Assembly (NCBI GenBank): GCA_023388315.1
Contig: JAEWGM010000037.1
Coordinates: forward strand, 1-64,000
Length of the DNA stretch: 64,000 nucleotides
Source: Bacteroidota bacterium
GTDB taxonomy: Bacteria > Bacteroidota > Bacteroidia > Bacteroidales > Dysgonomonadaceae
Direction of reading: 5' to 3'
Positions within the stretch are counted from its first letter, which is position 1, and each line of letters begins with the position of its first letter. The notes under the pieces are model-generated. The model searched no databases and was not told the DNA's origin. It saw only the letters and a list, made by a program, of their open reading frames with translations. The position numbers and the translations under genes were made by a program. Below, piece by piece: positions 8,976 through 17,524 of this stretch.

Positions 8976-10943
8976 CTATTTCTCAACGGGTTGGCCGGTT
9001 AACACATCAATTTTGTCAATTTGTTTTAAGTTTCGCTTGGGCTTATTATTTGTAGGGATGGACGCGTGCACGCTCATAATTTTCTCGAAAACACTTTTCT
9101 CATCCAACTTCACCAGTTTCAACAACTCTTTCACCGGGCCGTGAGTAACAAACTCATCGTCAATTCCCATGCGATGCACGTGAATGCCGGTAAAATTGTT
9201 TTCCGCCAAAAACTCAAGCACCGCGCTTCCCAATCCTCCGTTAATAACGCCGTTTTCAAGCGTGATAATGTGAGTGAATGAGGTGGCCACTTCTGCAAGC
9301 AATTCTTCGTCAATGGGCTTTAAGAAAAGCATATCGTAATGCGCTACGCTGATGCCCGCTTTTTCCGCTTCAGCAATGGCTTTTGTGGCGTTGTTGCCAA
9401 TGGTTCCGATGGAGACAATGGCCAAATCGGTTCCTTTTTTAAGGCGGCGCCCTTTCCCTATGGGAATAATTTTGGGCTCGTTGTGCCAATCGGTGAGTTC
9501 GCCTTGCCCGCGCGGGTAGCGGATTACAAACGGCCCATCGTTGCAGTACACGGCCGTGTGCATCAAATCGCGCAAGTCGTGCTCATTGTATGGCGCCGAT
9601 ATCACCAAATTGGGAATGGGACGCATGTAAGCCAAATCGAACACGCCGTGATGCGTGGGCCCGTCTTCGCCCACCAGTCCGGCTCGGTCAAGGCACATAA
9701 TTACTTTTAGTTTTTGCAGCGCTACGTCGTGAATCACCTGGTCGTAAGCACGCTGCATAAACGATGAGTAGATGTTGCAAAACGGAATAAGCCCTTCTTT
9801 TGCCATTCCGGCGGAGAACGTCACGGCGTGCGCTTCGGCAATGCCCACATCGAACACCTTTTCGGGCGTATCTTGCATTAGGTAACACATGGAACAACCC
9901 GTGGGCATAGCGGGCGTAACGCCCACAATTTTATCGTTTTCCTTAGACATTTCCACCAACGTGTGCCCAAAAACATCTTGATAGAGTTGCGCTTGGTTTT
10001 CTTTCTTCTTGGCGATGCGTTCTCCCGTTTCTTTGTTGAAAAGGCCCGGCGCGTGCCAAATGGTAGCGGCTTTTTCAGCCGGCTCAAAGCCTTTTCCTTT
10101 CACTGTTTTAATGTGTAACAGTTTGGGGCCTTTCATGTTTTTTATGTTTCGGAGAACGCGCATCAAGCCCTGCAAATCGTGCCCGTCAACCGGCCCGAAA
10201 TAACGAATATTGAATCCCTCGAAAAGATTTTGCTCCTTGGTAATAAGCGACTTAACACTGTTATTGAAACGCAGTAGTAAGTTTTTGTTCTTCTCGTTGA
10301 TGAGGTTGTTTTTTCTGAAATTCTGGTAGATGTGGTTTCTTACTTTGTTGTATTTTGCCGAAGTTGTGAGCCGCACCAAATAATCTTGCAATCCTCCCAC
10401 ATTGTTGTCGATAGACATATTGTTGTCGTTGAGAATAATGAGAAGATCGTTGGGTTGCGAGCAAGCGTTGTTGAGCCCTTCATAGGCCAAGCCACCGGTC
10501 ATGGAACCATCGCCTATAATGGCTACCACTTTTCGGTCTTCGTTGTTCAGGTTGGCGGCCACCGCCATGCCCAACGCTGCGGAAATAGACGTGGAGGCGT
10601 GGCCTGCAATGAATGTATCGTATTCGCTTTCAGTGGGATTGGTAAACCCCGACAAGCCACCTAATTTGCGGTTGGTGTAAAAAACATCTCGCCTGCCGGT
10701 GAGAATTTTGTGGCCATAGGCCTGATGCCCCACATCCCACACAAGCCTGTCATATGGCGTGTTGTACAGATAATGCAAAGCCACGGTGAGTTCCACCGTT
10801 CCCAAACTTGAGCCGAAGTGCCCGGGATTGTTTGAGAGTTGTTCAATAATAAACTCTCGCAAATCGTCGCACACAGCTTCGAGCTCCTCAACGGGAAGCT
10901 TCTTCAAGTCGTCGGGATTATTTATATGTTGTAAGTATTTCAT
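8976..10943 (-). CDS. dxs: 1-deoxy-D-xylulose-5-phosphate synthase
   Basis: Thiamine-diphosphate enzyme that joins pyruvate and glyceraldehyde 3-phosphate, the first step of the MEP isoprenoid pathway. It has the ThDP signature GDGSMTGGLAYEGLNN, the transketolase motif DRAGLVGEDGPTHHG and a C-terminal transketolase domain. An ATG 36 bp further upstream (10979) is in frame. I prefer 10943 because MKYLQHINNPDDLKKLPVEEL matches where Dxs proteins normally begin, giving 655 residues. The C-terminal 20 or so residues are a basic extension. Upstream is recQ (101 bp), downstream trkA (36 bp). Confidence 0.95.
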   Translation of the reverse strand: MKYLQHINNPDDLKKLPVEELEAVCDDLREFIIEQLSNNPGHFGSSLGTVELTVALHYLYNTPYDRLVWDVGHQAYGHKILTGRRDVFYTNRKLGGLSGFTNPTESEYDTFIAGHASTSISAALGMAVAANLNNEDRKVVAIIGDGSMTGGLAYEGLNNACSQPNDLLIILNDNNMSIDNNVGGLQDYLVRLTTSAKYNKVRNHIYQNFRKNNLINEKNKNLLLRFNNSVKSLITKEQNLFEGFNIRYFGPVDGHDLQGLMRVLRNIKNMKGPKLLHIKTVKGKGFEPAEKAATIWHAPGLFNKETGERIAKKKENQAQLYQDVFGHTLVEMSKENDKIVGVTPAMPTGCSMCYLMQDTPEKVFDVGIAEAHAVTFSAGMAKEGLIPFCNIYSSFMQRAYDQVIHDVALQKLKVIMCLDRAGLVGEDGPTHHGVFDLAYMRPIPNLVISAPYNEHDLRDLMHTAVYCNDGPFVIRYPRGQGELTDWHNEPKIIPIGKGRRLKKGTDLAIVSIGTIGNNATKAIAEAEKAGISVAHYDMLFLKPIDEELLAEVATSFTHIITLENGVINGGLGSAVLEFLAENNFTGIHVHRMGIDDEFVTHGPVKELLKLVKLDEKSVFEKIMSVHASIPTNNKPKRNLKQIDKIDVLTGQPVEK

Positions 10944-11044
10944 TCTCTCTATCGCCTTTGCCTTTTTAAATAACGACAAAAGCGTTTAAATAGTTTATTT
11001 TATCAACAAGATGCCCGAGCAAATCAAGAATGAACCACGGCTCA

Positions 11045-13243
11045 TTAATTTGCCATATCTGAGAAAAATTTAATGCGCACCAACCTTATTTCGGTTTCGG
11101 TGTAATCGGGAAGTTCTTCCTGCGCGGCATCTAAATTATCTGTTTCGGCTTCTTGAAAGTATTCGTATATGTCTTCCAGCACGTCTTGATCCATTACTTC
11201 GTTGAGGAAATAATCGATGTTGATTTTTGTGCCTGAATAAACAATGGCTTCCACTTCGGAGAGCATGTCGGTGAAATCGATGCCTTTGGACTCCGCCAAA
11301 TCGTCGAGCGCCACTTTTCGATCAATTGCCTGCACAATAGATACTTTTAGTTTCGATTTATTGGCAACCGTTTTCACGCGCAAGTCTTCGGGGCGGGTAA
11401 TATCGTTCTCTTCCACGTGCCTTTTAATCAGTTCCACGAACTCTTTGCCATATCGTTTGGCTTTTCCGGAACCCACACCGGGAATGTTTTGCAATTCTTC
11501 CAACGTGATGGGATACGAGGTGGCCATTGCCTCCAACGACGAAGGTTGGAAAATAACATACGGAGGGACGTTAAGTTTTTTCGATAATTTTTTGCGAAGG
11601 TCTTTCATCATAGCAAACAACACAGGGTCTGCCGCGCCGCCGCTTCCCGCGCCGCCGGTGATTACATCGCCATCGTCGCCTTCCAAGTCGCTCAGGCCTT
11701 CCTCTTCATCGTCTTTGGTTATTTTAAAGGAAACCGGTTTTTTTAGAAAGTCTTTTCCTTTTTTGGTGATTTTCAGGATGCCGTAATTTTCGATATCCTT
11801 TTTGAGATAATTGTCTAATAATGCCTGACGAATGAGCGCTTCCCACGTGCTTTCTTCTTCATCGGCGCCGGTTCCGAATTCTTCTAACTCGTTGTGTCCG
11901 TAGGTTTCAATGTCGGATGTTTCTTTTCCGACAAGAAAATTGATGACATACTCGGCTTTTTGTTTTTCCTTGAGTGCTAAAATAGCTTCTAATACAGTAA
12001 TTAGTAATTCTTTTGCTTCCACCTTAATTTTAGGATTTATACAGTTATCGCAATGTTCGCAATTTGGTTCGTGATAATCTTCGCCGAAATAATGCAGCAG
12101 CATTTTTCTTCGGCAGACGGATGTTTCGGCATAGGCCGCGGTTTCCAACAGCAATTCTTTGCCAATTTCCTGCTCTGCCACGGGTTTGCCTTGCATAAAC
12201 CGCTCCAGTTTTTGCAGGTCTTTTTCTGAATAATAGGCAATGCACTTTCCCTCACCGCCATCGCGCCCGGCACGCCCGGTTTCTTGATAGTACCCTTCCA
12301 AGCTTTTGGGAATATCGTAATGAATTACGTAGCGCACGTCGGGCTTGTCAATTCCCATGCCGAAGGCAATGGTAGCGACAATCACATCGGCTTGCTCCAT
12401 CAAAAACGCGTCTTGGTTGGCGCTTCGGGTGGCGGCATCCATTCCCGCGTGGTAGGGCAACGCGCGGATGTCGTTGGCTTGCAGTATTTCGGCGAAATCA
12501 TCCACTTTCTTCCGGCTGAGGCAGTACACGATTCCCGATTTTCTGCCTTGCGAAAGAATGTATTTGATGATGTCTTTGTCTATTTTATCGGTTTTATTTT
12601 TTACTTCGTAATACAAATTCGGGCGGTTGAACGATGACTTGAACAGCGCGGCATCGGTCATTCCCAGCGTTTTTTGAATATCGTGCTGCACTTTGGGAGT
12701 GGCCGTGGCAGTGAGCGCGATGAGCGGCCTAACGCCTATTTCGCTCACAATGGGGCGGATGCGCCGATATTCGGGACGAAAATCGTGCCCCCATTCCGAA
12801 ATACAATGCGCTTCATCCACCGCGTAAAACGATATTTGAATGTTTCGCAGAAAATCGATGTTTTCTTGTTTTGTCAACGACTCAGGCGCTACGTAGAGCA
12901 TTTTGGTTTTGCCTTCAAGAATGTCTTTTTTCACTTCTTCAATTTCCTGTTTATTTAAGGAGGAATTCAAGAAGTGGGCTATTCCGTCTATTTCGCTGTA
13001 ATTTCTCATCGCGTCCACTTGGTTTTTCATCAGCGCGATAAGCGGCGAAATAACAATGGCCGTGCCTTCCGACAACAACGCGGGAAGCTGATAGCACAGC
13101 GATTTTCCTCCGCCTGTGGGCATAAGCACAAACGTGTCTTTCCCGGCAAGGATACTGTTTATAATGGCCTCTTGACTTCCCTTAAACGTATCGAAACCGA
13201 AATATTGCTTTAGGCCTTTGTATAATTTGTTTTGTTTTTCCAT
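11045..13243 (-). CDS. recQ: ATP-dependent DNA helicase RecQ
   Basis: 732-residue superfamily 2 3'-5' helicase for recombination and repair. It has Walker A MPTGGGKSLCYQLPAL, the DEAH box AVDEAHCISEWGHDFR, helicase motif VI QETGRAGRDG, a RecQ zinc-binding region with cysteines (CRRKMLLHYFGE ... CEHCDNC), a winged-helix RQC region and an HRDC-like domain (about 535-620). An acidic C-terminal tail follows. A promoter on this strand is seen at 13290-13297, 47 bp upstream of the start. Confidence 0.96.
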   Translation of the reverse strand: MEKQNKLYKGLKQYFGFDTFKGSQEAIINSILAGKDTFVLMPTGGGKSLCYQLPALLSEGTAIVISPLIALMKNQVDAMRNYSEIDGIAHFLNSSLNKQEIEEVKKDILEGKTKMLYVAPESLTKQENIDFLRNIQISFYAVDEAHCISEWGHDFRPEYRRIRPIVSEIGVRPLIALTATATPKVQHDIQKTLGMTDAALFKSSFNRPNLYYEVKNKTDKIDKDIIKYILSQGRKSGIVYCLSRKKVDDFAEILQANDIRALPYHAGMDAATRSANQDAFLMEQADVIVATIAFGMGIDKPDVRYVIHYDIPKSLEGYYQETGRAGRDGGEGKCIAYYSEKDLQKLERFMQGKPVAEQEIGKELLLETAAYAETSVCRRKMLLHYFGEDYHEPNCEHCDNCINPKIKVEAKELLITVLEAILALKEKQKAEYVINFLVGKETSDIETYGHNELEEFGTGADEEESTWEALIRQALLDNYLKKDIENYGILKITKKGKDFLKKPVSFKITKDDEEEGLSDLEGDDGDVITGGAGSGGAADPVLFAMMKDLRKKLSKKLNVPPYVIFQPSSLEAMATSYPITLEELQNIPGVGSGKAKRYGKEFVELIKRHVEENDITRPEDLRVKTVANKSKLKVSIVQAIDRKVALDDLAESKGIDFTDMLSEVEAIVYSGTKINIDYFLNEVMDQDVLEDIYEYFQEAETDNLDAAQEELPDYTETEIRLVRIKFFSDMAN

Positions 13244-13283
13244 AGAAACGGCTACGAAAATAAAAAATAATTGGCAACTATGG

Positions 13284-13316
13284 TTTGTACAAAATTAACC
13301 AAGTATTTTATATTTG
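13284..13316 (+). promoter_or_regulatory. Strong Bacteroidetes-type promoter facing rightward in the recQ-clpX gap
   Basis: TTTG at 13284-13287 and TATATTTG at 13309-13316 with a 21-bp spacer, close to the ideal -33/-7 arrangement. It points rightward although both flanking genes are leftward. Transcription would begin near 13323 and run toward the 3' end of clpX. It overlaps the recQ promoter on the other strand. Confidence 0.6.
13290..13297 (-). promoter_or_regulatory. recQ promoter -7 box
   Basis: TAATTTTG read on the minus strand, matching TAnnTTTG. It lies 47 bp upstream of the recQ start, with a TTG about 20 bp further upstream. Confidence 0.5.
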
Positions 13317-13359
13317 CAATAAAAAAAGCGAAATACATGAACTAAGGTAAGTCATAAAA

Positions 13360-13425
13360 ATGAAACGCGTGCATGGATTTATGTTAAAAATGGATTTTAG
13401 CACACGATATTCGCCTAAAAAATAA
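13360..13425 (+). CDS. Possible 21-residue small ORF behind an orphan promoter
   Basis: ATG to TAA, 21 codons (MKRVHGFMLK then MDFSTRYSPKK). It begins about 37 bp after the predicted start point of the rightward promoter at 13284-13316, with AAGG 12 bp upstream. I recognise no family. It could instead be a non-coding RNA that ends in the hairpin at 13424-13451. Short ORFs arise easily by chance, so confidence is low. Confidence 0.25.
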   Translation: MKRVHGFMLKMDFSTRYSPKK

Positions 13426-13451
13426 GCCGCATGCAAAAATGCACACGACTT
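13418..13451 (-). terminator. Intrinsic terminator of clpX (hairpin may work in both directions)
   Basis: Twelve-base arms at 13424-13435 (AAGCCGCATGCA) and 13440-13451 (TGCACACGACTT), pairing with some G-T wobbles around a 4-nt loop. On the minus strand it is followed by ATTTTTT. It sits 33 bp past the clpX stop codon. Confidence 0.75.
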
Positions 13452-13483
13452 AGAAACTGTTTTGAGTTTTACGAATAATATTT

Positions 13484-14725
13484 TTATGCTACCTTCAAGT
13501 GCTGAAGGTCTGATTTTTCGAGTTTCTCCATCGCGTAATCGCGGGTTATGTGGAGTTTTTTCTTGCCTTCCGACGGCAAAGAGAACATGGCGTCAATCAT
13601 GATAGCCTCCACAATAGACCGCAATCCGCGAGCGCCCAATTTAAACTCAACCGCCTTATCCACAATGTATTCATAGGCATCTTGCTCAAAAGTGAGGGCT
13701 ACGCCGTCCATATCAAACAGTTTTTGATATTGCTTAATGATGGAGTTTTTTGGCTCGGTGAGGATGCGCAGCAGCGCGTTTCTGTCAAGCGGCTCCAAAT
13801 AGGTGAGAATGGGCAAACGGCCGATGATTTCGGGAATGAGCCCGAAGGATTTCAAATCGAGCGGTGTGATGTATTTCATCAGGTTTTTTCTGTCAACGCG
13901 CGCCGTCTCGTTGCTGGCCGCGTACCCCACCACACGGGTGTTGAGGCGCTGGGCAATTTTTTTCTCAATGCCATCGAAAGCGCCGCCACAAACAAACAAA
14001 ATGTTTTTGGTGTCAACGGCAATCATTCGTTGCTCGGGGTGCTTGCGCCCGCCTTGTGGCGGAACATTCACCACGGCACCTTCCAGCAACTTCAACAAGC
14101 CTTGTTGAACGCCCTCCCCGCTCACGTCGCGCGTGATGGACGGATTGTCGCTTTTTCGGGCAATTTTGTCGATTTCATCAATGAATACAATGCCTCTTTC
14201 GGCAGCGCTCACATCGTAATCGGCTACTTGCAGCAACCGGGTGAGAATGCTCTCGATATCCTCGCCCACGTATCCGGCTTCGGTAAGCACCGTGGCATCC
14301 ACAATGGTAAAAGGCACGTGCAACATTTTGGCAATTGTTCTGGCCAACAGCGTTTTACCGGTACCGGTAGCGCCCACCATAATGATGTTGGATTTCTCAA
14401 TTTCCACATCATCTTTCACGGTTTTCTGCAAAATGCGCTTGTAATGGTTGTACACCGAGACGGACAGATAACGCTTGGCATTATCTTGCCCGATAATATA
14501 TTGATCTAAAAACTCTTTGATTTCCGTAGGTTTCGGCAGAGTGCTGAGCGAAATTCCCAAATCGGATTTTCCTTTGCTTTTGAACGTGTCGCTCACAATT
14601 TCGTGCGCTTGTTCGGAACACATATCGCAAATGTATCCCGTCATGCCGGAAATGAGCAAATTCACTTCGCTTTCGCTTCTTCCGCAGAAACTGCAATTGT
14701 TGCTATTGTTTGTTTTTTTAGCCAT
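13484..14725 (-). CDS. clpX: ATP-dependent Clp protease ATP-binding subunit ClpX
   Basis: 413-residue AAA+ unfoldase that feeds substrates to ClpP. The N-terminal zinc-binding domain has CSFCGRSE and CDMC (C-x2-C...C-x2-C). Walker A is GATGTGKT, Walker B RGIVFIDEIDKIA, and the pore loop GYVGED and sensor regions are present. It lies 93 bp downstream of clpP and is followed by a good hairpin terminator, so tig, clpP and clpX form one leftward proteostasis group. Confidence 0.97.
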   Translation of the reverse strand: MAKKTNNSNNCSFCGRSESEVNLLISGMTGYICDMCSEQAHEIVSDTFKSKGKSDLGISLSTLPKPTEIKEFLDQYIIGQDNAKRYLSVSVYNHYKRILQKTVKDDVEIEKSNIIMVGATGTGKTLLARTIAKMLHVPFTIVDATVLTEAGYVGEDIESILTRLLQVADYDVSAAERGIVFIDEIDKIARKSDNPSITRDVSGEGVQQGLLKLLEGAVVNVPPQGGRKHPEQRMIAVDTKNILFVCGGAFDGIEKKIAQRLNTRVVGYAASNETARVDRKNLMKYITPLDLKSFGLIPEIIGRLPILTYLEPLDRNALLRILTEPKNSIIKQYQKLFDMDGVALTFEQDAYEYIVDKAVEFKLGARGLRSIVEAIMIDAMFSLPSEGKKKLHITRDYAMEKLEKSDLQHLKVA

Positions 14726-14818
14726 TTTGTGGACTGATGGATTTTTTAATTGTCGGGAGTTTCAGGTTTCGCGAAAAAAATCCGCGAACTTTTACTGAAA
14801 ACCCCAAAAGCTTTATAT

Positions 14819-15502
14819 TTAGCTAATTCCTACTTTCTTTACCAACACATCGTCAACCATTCCATAGTCTTTGGCTTCCGATGCCGTCATCCAGAAATCG
14901 CGGTCGGAGTCGCGCGCCACATCTTCAATGGGTTTTCCTGAATGTTTGGAAATAATGGAGAACAGTTCTTGTTTTACTTTCGCAATTTCGCGCGCCGTAA
15001 TTTCAATATCCGATGCTTGTCCTTGCACGCCACCCAATGGTTGGTGAATCATTATGCGTGAGTGCGTGAGCGCGAAGCGCTTTTTCTCCGTGCCGGCAAC
15101 CAGTATAACGGCTGCCATGGAAGCGGCAATTCCGGTGCAAATGGTAGATACATCACTGGAAATGAACTGCATGGTGTCATAAATCCCATATCCGGCATAC
15201 ACCGAACCTCCGGGCGAATTGATGTAAATGGAAATATCTTTTCCGGGGTCGGCCGAATCCAAATAGAGCAATTGCGCTTGAATCACGTTGGCCGTATAGT
15301 CATCTACCTGTGTTCCCATAAAGATAATGCGGTCCATCATTAATCGCGAGAAAACGTCCATTTGCGCTACGTTCAGTTGACGTTCTTCAATAATGGTGGG
15401 TGAAATATAACCTCCTTGGCTGGTTATTTTCATATAACTATCTAATCTGGAACCGCTCATACCTAGGTGTTTAACGGCGTATTTTCTAAAATCGTTGTTC
15501 AT
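14819..15502 (-). CDS. clpP: ATP-dependent Clp protease proteolytic subunit ClpP
   Basis: 227-residue serine protease subunit forming the double-heptamer chamber. Visible catalytic elements are the serine in GIAASMAAVIL, the histidine in SRIMIHQPLGG and a downstream Asp (RDSDRDFWM). There is an extra N-terminal stretch of about 20 residues, as in other Bacteroidetes ClpP. A -7 box of its own is seen at 15618-15625 in the 282-bp gap after tig. Confidence 0.97.
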   Translation of the reverse strand: MNNDFRKYAVKHLGMSGSRLDSYMKITSQGGYISPTIIEERQLNVAQMDVFSRLMMDRIIFMGTQVDDYTANVIQAQLLYLDSADPGKDISIYINSPGGSVYAGYGIYDTMQFISSDVSTICTGIAASMAAVILVAGTEKKRFALTHSRIMIHQPLGGVQGQASDIEITAREIAKVKQELFSIISKHSGKPIEDVARDSDRDFWMTASEAKDYGMVDDVLVKKVGIS

Positions 15503-15617
15503 ATTTTCTTTTTGTTAGTGTTGAATTTTGTTTCTCCGTGTATTACTACAAATAAAGTGCCACGTTTTACAGACTGTGTTGAATAAAGAACCGCCAAAGG
15601 TTTTCTTTATTGCTGAA

Positions 15618-15625
15618 CAAATTTA
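15618..15625 (-). promoter_or_regulatory. clpP promoter -7 box
   Basis: TAAATTTG on the minus strand, matching TAnnTTTG, 115 bp before the clpP start. The rest of the 15503-15784 gap shows no gene. Confidence 0.5.
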
Positions 15626-15784
15626 TAACGAATAATTTGAATATAAAATTAAACAACAATAAAATGTGGAGAAAACCTTCGACGGCGATACAATTATAGG
15701 ATTGCAAATTGAAGAACGAGAGACGCGAATGATGCTCTTCTGCGTCGTTTTAAGGAATTAGTCGTTTTCCTTTTCTTCTTTCTT

Positions 15785-17194
15785 CTATTCTTCTTTCGCT
15801 GCCTTCTCTTCTTCTACTTCTTTATCTTTTTCAGCTTCTTTATTCAGAAGTTCGGAGAAATCTTTAGACGCGATTTGCTCTTCCGTAATACTAATGGTTG
15901 ATTTCAACCAATCGATTAATTTGTTTTCTCCCGCTCTATCGTACAAGTTGCGCAATGTTTCCTCTTTCTCCAACAAGCTCTTAACGTAGTTTTGAAGTGC
16001 TTCGGCCGGCACGTTGTTCATACCGTATTGCGCGAATTGCGCTTTGGCTACATCGGTGGCGAGTGACTCAATATCTTCCGATTCGATTTTGATGTCGTTT
16101 TTCTCCAAAATTTGCTCTTTGGCAATATGGAATTTGAGGTCTTCGATGATTTTTGGCAAGTCTTCCTCAAGCGATTCTTCGGTTCTGTCTTCGTTCGACG
16201 CCAATAACCAACGTTTCAAAAACGCTTCGGGGAACTCCACATCTTTCATTTTTCCGAGAATCATCTCTTTAGCTTCGCTAATGAAGAGATAATCGGCATT
16301 GGGTTTGAATTGGTTGTTAAGCGCTTCTCGGATTTTGTTTTTGAACTCTTCTTCGGAAGTGGCAACGCCTTCACCCAATACCTGATCGAAAAGTTTTTGA
16401 TTCATTTCGGCTTCTTTGTAGCGGGTTACCTCGTTGATATCGAAGCGGAAGTCGGAATTGATCTCTTTCACGTTCTCTTTGGTGGTTTGCAACAGCGATG
16501 CCATTTCGGCTTCGTTGTTGTCATACGCTTTTCGGGGGTTAAATACCACGCCTTCACCCACTTTGGAACCAATAAAATTGTTTTTCGTTTCCTCATCTTT
16601 CACATACGACGGCATTAAAATGGCATTCTCAATAACCATTCCGCCTTCTTTGTCGGCACCGTTTTCCACTTCGGTAAGGGTACCTTTCAACAAATCGGTG
16701 TCAACGGCTTCCTCTTCTATTTGCTCATACGTGCCGTAATTCTGCTTGTAGGCATCCAATTGTTTTTCCAACAAGTCGTCTTCCAACTCCACATTGTAAT
16801 AAAGCAAGTTGTCGTCTTTGCCCAGCGGAAGCTCAAACTCGGGCGTGAGGCCGATATCGAATTTGAATTCAAAGTTTTCGTCTTTGTCAAAATCCATCGC
16901 GTTTTCTTCGTTTTCCACCGGCAGTGGTTCGCCCAAAATGCGCAATTTATTATCGCGGATGTAATTGTTTAATTCTTCGCCCAGCATTTTATTGATTTCC
17001 TCCACCATAACGGCCTTGCCGTACATTTTTTGGATGAAGCTTTTGGGCACTTTTCCTTGCCTGAAACCGGGGACGTTGGCTCTTTGCCGATATTGGTTCA
17101 GCGCTTTGTCCACTTTTTCCTGATAATCTGCTTTTTCGACTTCTATAACGATGGTTCCGTTCACCTCGTCGGTTTTATTAAGGGATGTCTTCAT
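15785..17194 (-). CDS. tig: Trigger factor (ribosome-associated chaperone)
   Basis: 469 residues. The N-terminal ribosome-binding domain carries the signature PGFRQGKVPKSFIQKMYGK (helix-loop that docks on ribosomal protein L23). The C-terminal chaperone arms follow. The middle region aligns poorly with a standard FKBP-type isomerase, as is usual for Bacteroidetes trigger factors. The last 35 residues are a Glu/Lys-rich low-complexity tail. A well-spaced promoter lies at 17263-17293. Confidence 0.93.
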   Translation of the reverse strand: MKTSLNKTDEVNGTIVIEVEKADYQEKVDKALNQYRQRANVPGFRQGKVPKSFIQKMYGKAVMVEEINKMLGEELNNYIRDNKLRILGEPLPVENEENAMDFDKDENFEFKFDIGLTPEFELPLGKDDNLLYYNVELEDDLLEKQLDAYKQNYGTYEQIEEEAVDTDLLKGTLTEVENGADKEGGMVIENAILMPSYVKDEETKNNFIGSKVGEGVVFNPRKAYDNNEAEMASLLQTTKENVKEINSDFRFDINEVTRYKEAEMNQKLFDQVLGEGVATSEEEFKNKIREALNNQFKPNADYLFISEAKEMILGKMKDVEFPEAFLKRWLLASNEDRTEESLEEDLPKIIEDLKFHIAKEQILEKNDIKIESEDIESLATDVAKAQFAQYGMNNVPAEALQNYVKSLLEKEETLRNLYDRAGENKLIDWLKSTISITEEQIASKDFSELLNKEAEKDKEVEEEKAAKEE

Positions 17195-17262
17195 TAGGAT
17201 GAGTTGTTTTTTTGAAAGTCGGTAAATTTCAACCGATTGTAACTGTTTTTTAAATAAGAGTG

Positions 17263-17293
17263 CAAAATTAGCTTTATTCTTTCAATTTGCAAA
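17263..17293 (-). promoter_or_regulatory. tig promoter
   Basis: On the minus strand, TTTG (plus-strand CAAA 17290-17293), a 19-bp spacer, then TAATTTTG (plus-strand 17263-17270). This is close to the ideal Bacteroidetes primary sigma factor promoter. It is divergent from the promoter at 17320. Confidence 0.7.
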
Positions 17294-17319
17294 AAATATT
17301 TTGTCAAGAAGTATTTTCG

Positions 17320-17327
17320 TATCTTTG
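17320..17327 (+). promoter_or_regulatory. Promoter -7 box for the CPBP/DUF3109 pair
   Basis: TATCTTTG matches TAnnTTTG. An upstream TTTG (17300-17303) is only 16 bp away, shorter than usual. Transcription would start near 17334, just before the structured element at 17343-17506. Confidence 0.5.
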
Positions 17328-17342
17328 CAAATTAAAAAAATA

Positions 17343-17506
17343 ATTATCCGCAAAACGTCTAAATAACTCCGCTTTTTAAAGCGGAGGTTCATGATAAGCC
17401 CCCCAAAAAGGCTTTAGCCATGATTTTCTATAGCTATAGCCCGCATTCTACACCTCCGTTGTGAAAGACAGAGTTAATAAAAAGTACCTGACGGTTTGCG
17501 GATAAT
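17343..17506 (+). promoter_or_regulatory. Structured 164-bp leader or MITE-like element before the CPBP gene
   Basis: Closed by ATTATCCGCAAAACGTC (17343-17359) and GACGGTTTGCGGATAAT (17490-17506), inverted repeats with one mismatch in 17. Inside, CTCCGC/GCGGAG form a hairpin (17367-17386), but CGGAGGT (17382-17388) can instead pair with ACCTCCG (17452-17458). AATAACTC and GAGTTAAT also face each other. It could be a cis-acting RNA leader or a small mobile palindromic element. No coding potential was seen. Confidence 0.5.
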
Positions 17507-17524
17507 CACATTAAAAAATTACCG

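Noticed and set aside
10944..10979. Longer N terminus for dxs
   Set aside because: The extra 12 residues are basic and not typical of Dxs; the ATG at 10943 fits the family start.
13550..14509. Long rightward ORF of 319 codons opposite clpX
   Set aside because: It is the antisense shadow of a certain clpX gene, has no recognisable domain and no promoter at its start.
17331..17518. ATTAAAAAA on both sides of the 17343-17506 element as a target duplication
   Set aside because: It is A-rich and not directly adjacent to the inverted repeats, so it cannot be separated from chance.
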